From Pseudolabrys sp963821785 (GTDB lineage Bacteria; Pseudomonadota; Alphaproteobacteria; Rhizobiales; Xanthobacteraceae), in assembly GCA_963821785.1 (NCBI GenBank), contig CAWGFC010000003.1, forward strand, positions 62,001 through 126,000: a stretch of DNA of 64,000 nt. The letters run 5' to 3'. The position numbers and the translations under genes were made by a program. Shown here piece after piece: positions 61,935 through 64,000 of the stretch (position 1 is the first letter of the stretch; every line of letters begins with the position of its first letter). Below the pieces are notes generated by a model that had not been told where the DNA came from, did no database searches, and saw only the letters and a program-made list of their open reading frames with translations.

Positions 61935-62927
61935 ATGATCATCGACATGCATTCCCATTTCGTGCCGCAAGCCTTGCTCGACGACTTGGCGAAGCAAAGC
62001 GCGTTCCCTTCGGTGAAGACGACGATGGAGAAGGGTGGCCTATGCATGTCCTTCGCCGGCAACAAGCCGACGCGGCCGGTCATGCCGCTGATGAGCGACG
62101 TCACCAAGCGTCGCGAATGGTTGGCCGCCCAGCGCATCGACAAGCAGGTGGTCGGCGGCTGGCTCGACATGTTCGCCTACGAGTTGCCGCCGGAAGAAGG
62201 CGCCGATTGGAGCCGCTACCTGAATGAATATCTGCTCAACGGTGTGACGCAAATTCCGGAACTCATTCCGATTGCGACCGTGCCGATGCAGAGCGGCAAA
62301 CTTGCCGCCAAGGTGCTCAACGAAGCGCTCGATGCCGGATTCCACGGCGCCATGATCGGCACGCAGCCGAAGGGACTAGGTGGCGTGCTCGACAACCCTG
62401 ATCTCGACCCGTTCTGGGAGGTGGCGTCCGCGCGCAACGCCACGCTCCTCCTTCACCCTATGTTCGCAACCGGCGACGACCGTCTGGCGGACTACGGTCT
62501 CGTCAATGCCGTCGGCCGCGTGACCGATACGACGCACGCCGTCGCGCGGCTGCTCTATTCGGGTCATCTCACGCGCTATCCCGAGGTAAAGCTCGTGCTG
62601 TCGCATGGCGGCGCTGCCATCCCCTTTGTGATGGGGCGGCTGCAGCGCAGCTATCTGGCCAATAAAACTCCAGGCGATCCGGCTGAGGGCTTTAGGCGGC
62701 TGTACTTCGACAGCATCGTGTTCAATCCACGTGCGCTGCGCTTTGTTTGCGAAGCCGCCGGCGTCGATAAAATGATGATGGGCTCCGACTTTCCCTTCTC
62801 CGTCGGCGACCTGGAGCCGCGCAAAATCGTCGAGGCGTCGGGGTTCGGCGACAAGGAACGCAGCGCCATTATCGGCGGCACCGCGGCTAAACTTTTCCAT
62901 ATCGAGATCAGTGTGGAGGCTCACTGA
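61935..62927 (+). CDS. ACMSD-family amidohydrolase/decarboxylase
   Basis: The 330-residue protein shows the metal site of the amidohydrolase_2 (ACMSD-like) family: MIIDMHSHFVP (His6, His8), LLLHPMF, KLVLSHGGAAIPF and KMMMGSDFPFSVGDLEP (Asp). Members are decarboxylases or hydrolases of aromatic-ring cleavage products, e.g. aminocarboxymuconate semialdehyde decarboxylase. It stops in a one-base overlap (TGATG) with the molybdenum-hydroxylase small subunit, so they are coupled. The start may also lie 9 codons upstream. Confidence 0.87.
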   Translation: MIIDMHSHFVPQALLDDLAKQSAFPSVKTTMEKGGLCMSFAGNKPTRPVMPLMSDVTKRREWLAAQRIDKQVVGGWLDMFAYELPPEEGADWSRYLNEYLLNGVTQIPELIPIATVPMQSGKLAAKVLNEALDAGFHGAMIGTQPKGLGGVLDNPDLDPFWEVASARNATLLLHPMFATGDDRLADYGLVNAVGRVTDTTHAVARLLYSGHLTRYPEVKLVLSHGGAAIPFVMGRLQRSYLANKTPGDPAEGFRRLYFDSIVFNPRALRFVCEAAGVDKMMMGSDFPFSVGDLEPRKIVEASGFGDKERSAIIGGTAAKLFHIEISVEAH

Positions 62928-63400
62928 TGCCGGTCGTTTCCATGACGGTGAACGGGAAGCCGGTCAGCGCCGACGTCGAGCCGCGCACGCTGCTGGTCGA
63001 ACTCCTGCGCACGCATCTCGGATTGACCGGAACACATGTCGGTTGCGACACGAGCCAGTGCGGCTGCTGCACGGTTCATGTCGACGGCATCGCGCTCAAG
63101 TCCTGCACCGCACTGGCCATTTCGTTGAACGGCACCGCCGTGACGACGATCGAAGGCCTTGCGGCTGACGGGAAATTGCATCCCATGCAGGAGGCCTTCC
63201 ACGAGCACCATGCGTTGCAGTGCGGGTTTTGCACCCCCGGCATGATCATGTCCGCCATCGACATGGTCCGCCGCAACGGCCACGATCTCGATGAGCGAAC
63301 GGTGCGCAAGCAGCTCGAGGGCAACATCTGCCGTTGCACCGGTTATCACAACATCGTCAAGGCCGTTCAGGCCGGCGCCGCAGCCATGAAGGGACCATGA
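62927..63400 (+). CDS. Molybdenum hydroxylase [2Fe-2S] small subunit
   Basis: The 157-residue protein has both iron-sulfur sites of the xanthine-oxidase/CO-dehydrogenase family small subunit: HVGCDTSQCGCCTVHVDG (plant-type cluster) and LQCGFCTPGMIMSA with NICRCTGYHNIVKAV (four-helix domain cluster). It passes electrons between the molybdenum large subunit and FAD. Coupled to the amidohydrolase; the FAD subunit follows 24 bases later. Confidence 0.95.
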   Translation: MPVVSMTVNGKPVSADVEPRTLLVELLRTHLGLTGTHVGCDTSQCGCCTVHVDGIALKSCTALAISLNGTAVTTIEGLAADGKLHPMQEAFHEHHALQCGFCTPGMIMSAIDMVRRNGHDLDERTVRKQLEGNICRCTGYHNIVKAVQAGAAAMKGP

Positions 63401-63424
63401 CGGCACCTCCCGGGAGTACGCGCG

Positions 63425-64000
63425 ATGTACGAGTTTGACTATCACCAGCCCAAGAGCGTCGACGAGGCGGCCGACCTGCTTGCCGCGAAAGACAATGCAA
63501 AGCTGCTCGCCGGCGGCATGAGCCTTTTGCCGACGCTCAAACTGCGTCTGGCGCAGTATTCGAACGTCGTCGATCTTGCCGCGCTCGAAGGCATCAGCGG
63601 CATCAAGCGCGACGGCGCCGCACTCGTCATCGGCGCCATGACGCGTCACTACGATGTCGCGAGTTCCGACGTGGTCAGGAAAGCGATCCCCGCTTTGGCG
63701 GCGCTGGCCGGCGGCATCGGCGACCCGCTGGTGCGCAATCGCGGCACCCTCGGCGGCTCCATCGCCAACGCCGATCCCGCCGCCGATTATCCGGCCGCGG
63801 TGCTGGGCCTTGGCGCCACGGTCGTCACCAACAAGCGCAGCATTGCTGGCGACGATTTCTTCACCGGGCTATTTGAGACGGCCTTGGAGCCCGCCGAAAT
63901 CATAAAAGCGGTACGCTTCCCGATCCCGCTCGCCACCGGCTACGTCAAGTTCCCCAATCCGGCGTCGCGCTTTGCCCTCGTCGGCGTGTTCGTCGCCAAG
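63425..64000 (+). CDS. Molybdenum hydroxylase FAD-binding medium subunit (partial)
   Basis: The first 192 residues are seen before the window ends. They show the FAD-binding motifs AKLLAGGMSLLPTLKLRL and NRGTLGGSIANADPAADYP of the CoxM/xanthine-dehydrogenase medium subunit. The large molybdopterin subunit, which would reveal the substrate, should lie beyond the right edge. Start MYEFDYHQPKSVDEA. Confidence 0.94.
   Translation, partial: MYEFDYHQPKSVDEAADLLAAKDNAKLLAGGMSLLPTLKLRLAQYSNVVDLAALEGISGIKRDGAALVIGAMTRHYDVASSDVVRKAIPALAALAGGIGDPLVRNRGTLGGSIANADPAADYPAAVLGLGATVVTNKRSIAGDDFFTGLFETALEPAEIIKAVRFPIPLATGYVKFPNPASRFALVGVFVAK

Overview
The window comes from a GC-rich alphaproteobacterium, most likely of the order Hyphomicrobiales (Bradyrhizobium, Afipia or Pseudolabrys-like). 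The grounds are the gene order thyA-GNAT-folA-hflK-hflC-DUF2065-degP, LTxxQ-type Spy proteins, leader-peptide control of leuA and ilvB, and many tripartite and ABC uptake systems. It looks chromosomal. There is one tRNA (Lys-CTT), no rRNA, no CRISPR array, no intact insertion sequence and no prophage.

Layout. 0-3 kb: two secreted proteins on the minus strand, a Gln-rich repeat protein (cut by the left edge) and a caspase-fold protein that has lost both catalytic residues. 3-10 kb: small envelope and membrane genes, including an M15 peptidase of lower GC, a segmental duplication carrying a divergent membrane-protein/DUF805 pair (left copy broken), an SH3-like/c-type-heme protein and a YceI-OmpA fusion. 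10.2-13.9 kb: a signalling locus with a heme-type HAMP receptor lacking an output domain, overlapped by a SLOG-plus-transmembrane protein, facing a TIR-domain protein. This is the best candidate for an undescribed system. 13.9-17.1 kb: transposase remnants, a TPR protein, a small plasmid-type protein and tRNA-Lys.

17-26 kb: a Spy-like protein, a DctP/DctQM TRAP transporter and a complete branched-chain-amino-acid-type ABC transporter, all on the minus strand. 26-31 kb: a frameshifted second Spy-like gene, leuA with a Leu-rich leader peptide, and a pdxY-nudix-ppk2 operon. 31-38 kb: a taurine/nitrate-type ABC transporter with a PEBP gene inserted, a membrane sulfatase-fold enzyme, and an OpuB-type permease/binding-protein fusion. 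38-43 kb: an ilvB-oxidoreductase-ilvN-ilvC-lprI cluster preceded by a near-consensus promoter, an Ile/Val-rich leader peptide and a clear terminator-attenuator. 43-54 kb: housekeeping genes (miaA, serB, degP, hflCK, folA, thyA) and a split chromate transporter.

54-64 kb: an accessory catabolic region. It has a substrate-binding-protein gene reduced by internal deletion, an AtuA pair, an NMT1-type ABC importer, a divergent 2-oxoglutarate-dehydrogenase-like E1 with altered substrate-pocket residues, an ACMSD-type amidohydrolase, and the first two subunits of a molybdenum hydroxylase running off the right edge. Together these suggest import and breakdown of an organic acid or heterocycle; the substrate is unknown. 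I recognised no DNA-binding transcription regulator in the window.
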